From: CAIQOK01 sp043781315
GTDB taxonomy: Bacteria > Verrucomicrobiota > Verrucomicrobiia > Limisphaerales > CAIQOK01
Direction of reading: 5' to 3'
Length of the DNA stretch: 13,273 bases
Assembly (NCBI GenBank): GCA_043781315.1
Contig: JAYWBR010000295.1
Span: forward strand, 1-13,273
Part shown: positions 11,823 to 13,273 of the stretch, in pieces
Layout of the letters: each line of letters starts with the position of its first letter
How positions within the stretch are numbered: position 1 is the stretch's first letter
Notes under the pieces: model-generated
Seen by the model: only the letters and a program-made list of their open reading frames with translations
What the model was told of the DNA's origin: nothing
The model's database searches: none
Position numbers and translations under genes: made by a program

Positions 11823-12842
11823 ATGCCAGTACGTCTAGGTCGTTTTGAAATGCCCAAACGGTTGACCAAGGAAGAGTCAACCGCCACCGATACTTACGCC
11901 AAGTTCATCGCCGAACCGTTTGAAACCGGCTACGGCCACACCGTCGGCAACTCCATCCGCCGCGTGCTCCTCAGCTCGCTCGAAGGCGCGGCCATCACCT
12001 CCATCAAGATTGACGGGGCGATGCACGAGTTCGCGACCATTGAAGGCGTCGTCGAAGATGTCACCGACATCGTTTTGAATTTGAAGAAGGTGCTGTTCAA
12101 GGCCCACAGCCGCGAGCCGCAGACGCTGCTGCTTTCCACCAACAAGGAAGGCGAAGTGACCGCCGCCGACATTCAGGTCAACCAGAACGTCGAGTTGGTG
12201 AACCCCAAGCAGCACATCTGCACGCTCGACAAGAAGAAAAAATTTGAGATGGAGCTGGAGGTCAAGGTCGGCCGCGGCTTCTGCCCCGGCGACGAAAACA
12301 AAAAGGCCGGCCAGGCCATCGGCGTCATCGCCATTGACTCGCTGTTCTCGCCCGTGACCCGCGTGAAATACGCCGTGGAAAGCGCGCGCGTCGGTCAGCG
12401 CACCGATTACGACCGCTTGGTCATTGAACTGTGGACGGACGGGCGCATCACGCCTGACGACGCACTGACGCAGGCCTCCGCCATTTTGCAGCATCACCTG
12501 GACGTGTTTGTCGGCTACGACAAGAACGCCGTCGAGTTCGAGGAAGTCGTGGACAAGCAGGACGACGAAAAGAACAAGCTCAAGAAGCTCCTCAACATGA
12601 GCGTCAACGAAATCGAACTGAGCGTCCGTGCCGCGAACTGCCTGAACAACGCGAACATCACGACCGTCGGCCAGCTCGCCATGAAGAGCGAATCCGAGAT
12701 GCTCAAGTACCGCAACTTCGGCAAGAAGTCCTTGAACGAAATCAAAGACAAACTGACCGCGTTGCAGCTCTCCCTCGGCATGAGCTTCGAGGCCGGTCTG
12801 ATTGACGGACCCAAGGAAGATGCCGCCGCCACCGCCCGTTAA
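11823..12842 (+). CDS. rpoA: DNA-directed RNA polymerase subunit alpha
   Basis: Alpha dimerises to nucleate RNA polymerase assembly, and its C-terminal domain binds UP elements and activators. The 339-residue protein has the N-terminal assembly domain with GYGHTVGNSIRRVLLSSLEG (36-55) and SPVTRVKYAVESARVGQRTD (176-195). A charged linker (about 238-256) follows, then the C-terminal domain with ELSVRAANCLNNANITTVGQ (265-284) and FGKKSLNEIKDKL. Arg269 and Asn272 match DNA-contacting Arg265 and Asn268 of E. coli. The frame is open upstream to TTG 11736, but ATG 11823 gives the usual family start (MPVRLGRFEMPKRL) and leaves the two leader hairpins untranslated. Confidence 0.95.
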   Translation: MPVRLGRFEMPKRLTKEESTATDTYAKFIAEPFETGYGHTVGNSIRRVLLSSLEGAAITSIKIDGAMHEFATIEGVVEDVTDIVLNLKKVLFKAHSREPQTLLLSTNKEGEVTAADIQVNQNVELVNPKQHICTLDKKKKFEMELEVKVGRGFCPGDENKKAGQAIGVIAIDSLFSPVTRVKYAVESARVGQRTDYDRLVIELWTDGRITPDDALTQASAILQHHLDVFVGYDKNAVEFEEVVDKQDDEKNKLKKLLNMSVNEIELSVRAANCLNNANITTVGQLAMKSESEMLKYRNFGKKSLNEIKDKLTALQLSLGMSFEAGLIDGPKEDAAATAR

Positions 12843-12850
12843 GAAATTTT

Positions 12851-13273
12851 ATGAGACACCTAAAGCGAACAGCCAAGCTGGGCCGCACCGGGACACACCG
12901 GAATGCGATGCTCGCCAACATGGTTTGCAGCCTGATCACCCACAAGCGCATCACCACGACCGTTGCCAAGGCCAAGGCCGCGCGCTCCGTCGCCGAGAAG
13001 ATGGTCACGCTCGGCAAGAGCGGCACGATCCATGACCGCCGCCTCGCGGTCGCGCGCCTCCATCAGAACGACGCCGTGAAGATCCTCTTCGATGAAATCG
13101 CTCCGACGCAGAAGGCCCGCAACGGCGGCTACACCCGGATCATCCGGATGCATCAGCGCATCGGCGACGCCTCGCAACTGGCGATTCTGGAATTCGTGGA
13201 CGTGCCCGCCGCCGGCGAAGCGCCGGTGGAAGCCGCGCCTGCCGCCGAAGCCAAGCCCAAGAAGGCCAAGAAG
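12851..13273 (+). CDS. rplQ: 50S ribosomal protein L17 (3' end beyond window)
   Basis: L17 lies near the exit-tunnel surface of the large subunit. The frame starts MRHLKRTAKLGRTGTHRNAM in an AATTTTATG context 8 nt after rpoA and stays open for 141 codons to the window edge without a stop. Conserved blocks are NMVCSLITHKRITTTVAKAK (24-43), RRLAVARL and GGYTRIIRM. The family core ends around LEFVDV; the remaining visible residues form a Pro/Ala/Glu/Lys-rich tail (AAEAKPKKAKK), like the tails of other proteins in this cluster. The gene is incomplete at its 3' end only because the window stops. Confidence 0.96.
   Translation, partial: MRHLKRTAKLGRTGTHRNAMLANMVCSLITHKRITTTVAKAKAARSVAEKMVTLGKSGTIHDRRLAVARLHQNDAVKILFDEIAPTQKARNGGYTRIIRMHQRIGDASQLAILEFVDVPAAGEAPVEAAPAAEAKPKKAKK

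Overview
This window is one long, co-directional (+ strand) ribosomal-protein cluster of a bacterium. It runs rplB-rpsS-rplV-rpsC-rplP-rpmC-rpsQ-rplN-rplX-rplE-rpsN-rpsH-rplF-rplR-rpsE-rplO-secY-map-infA-rpmJ-rpsM-rpsK-rpsD-rpoA-rplQ, with rplQ cut by the window end. Gene order is the classical S10 - spc - alpha order fused into one run. The protein sequences, GC-rich codon use, Pro/Ala/Lys-rich protein tails, near absence of Shine-Dalgarno sites and heptameric intergenic repeats suggest a Verrucomicrobiota-like (PVC group) bacterium. That placement is inference; no 16S or other marker is present.

Layout. Positions 1-277 hold no recognisable gene: a possible 3' end of an upstream frame, a terminator-like hairpin (about 65-91), an A/T-rich stretch with a candidate promoter (about 121-148), and a leader with a small hairpin and a six-codon frame. 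rplB is therefore the first gene of this transcription unit; rpsJ, rplC, rplD and rplW, which usually precede it, are absent. Positions 278-7486 encode 16 ribosomal proteins, mostly with 3-20 nt gaps; rpmD (L30) is missing between rpsE and rplO. Positions 7507-9899 hold secY, map and infA; map and infA overlap by 37 nt. Positions 9901-13273 hold rpmJ, rpsM, rpsK, rpsD, rpoA and partial rplQ.

The genes work together in translation (large- and small-subunit proteins, initiation factor IF-1), transcription (RNA polymerase alpha), protein export (SecY) and N-terminal methionine removal (MAP).

The proteins are ordinary; the interest lies between them. All six intergenic gaps of 34 nt or more contain structured or repeated DNA. 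Two are near-identical hairpins (before rplE and rplR) with the same stem length, loop length and 8-nt distance to the ATG. Three (secY-map, rpsM-rpsK, rpsK-rpsD) are built from 7-bp periodic units of one related family, roughly CGTRAAW. The last (rpsD-rpoA, 107 nt) holds two hairpins. Most starts have an AATTT(T)ATG-like context and no Shine-Dalgarno sequence, and S5 and S11 carry long disordered N-terminal extensions.
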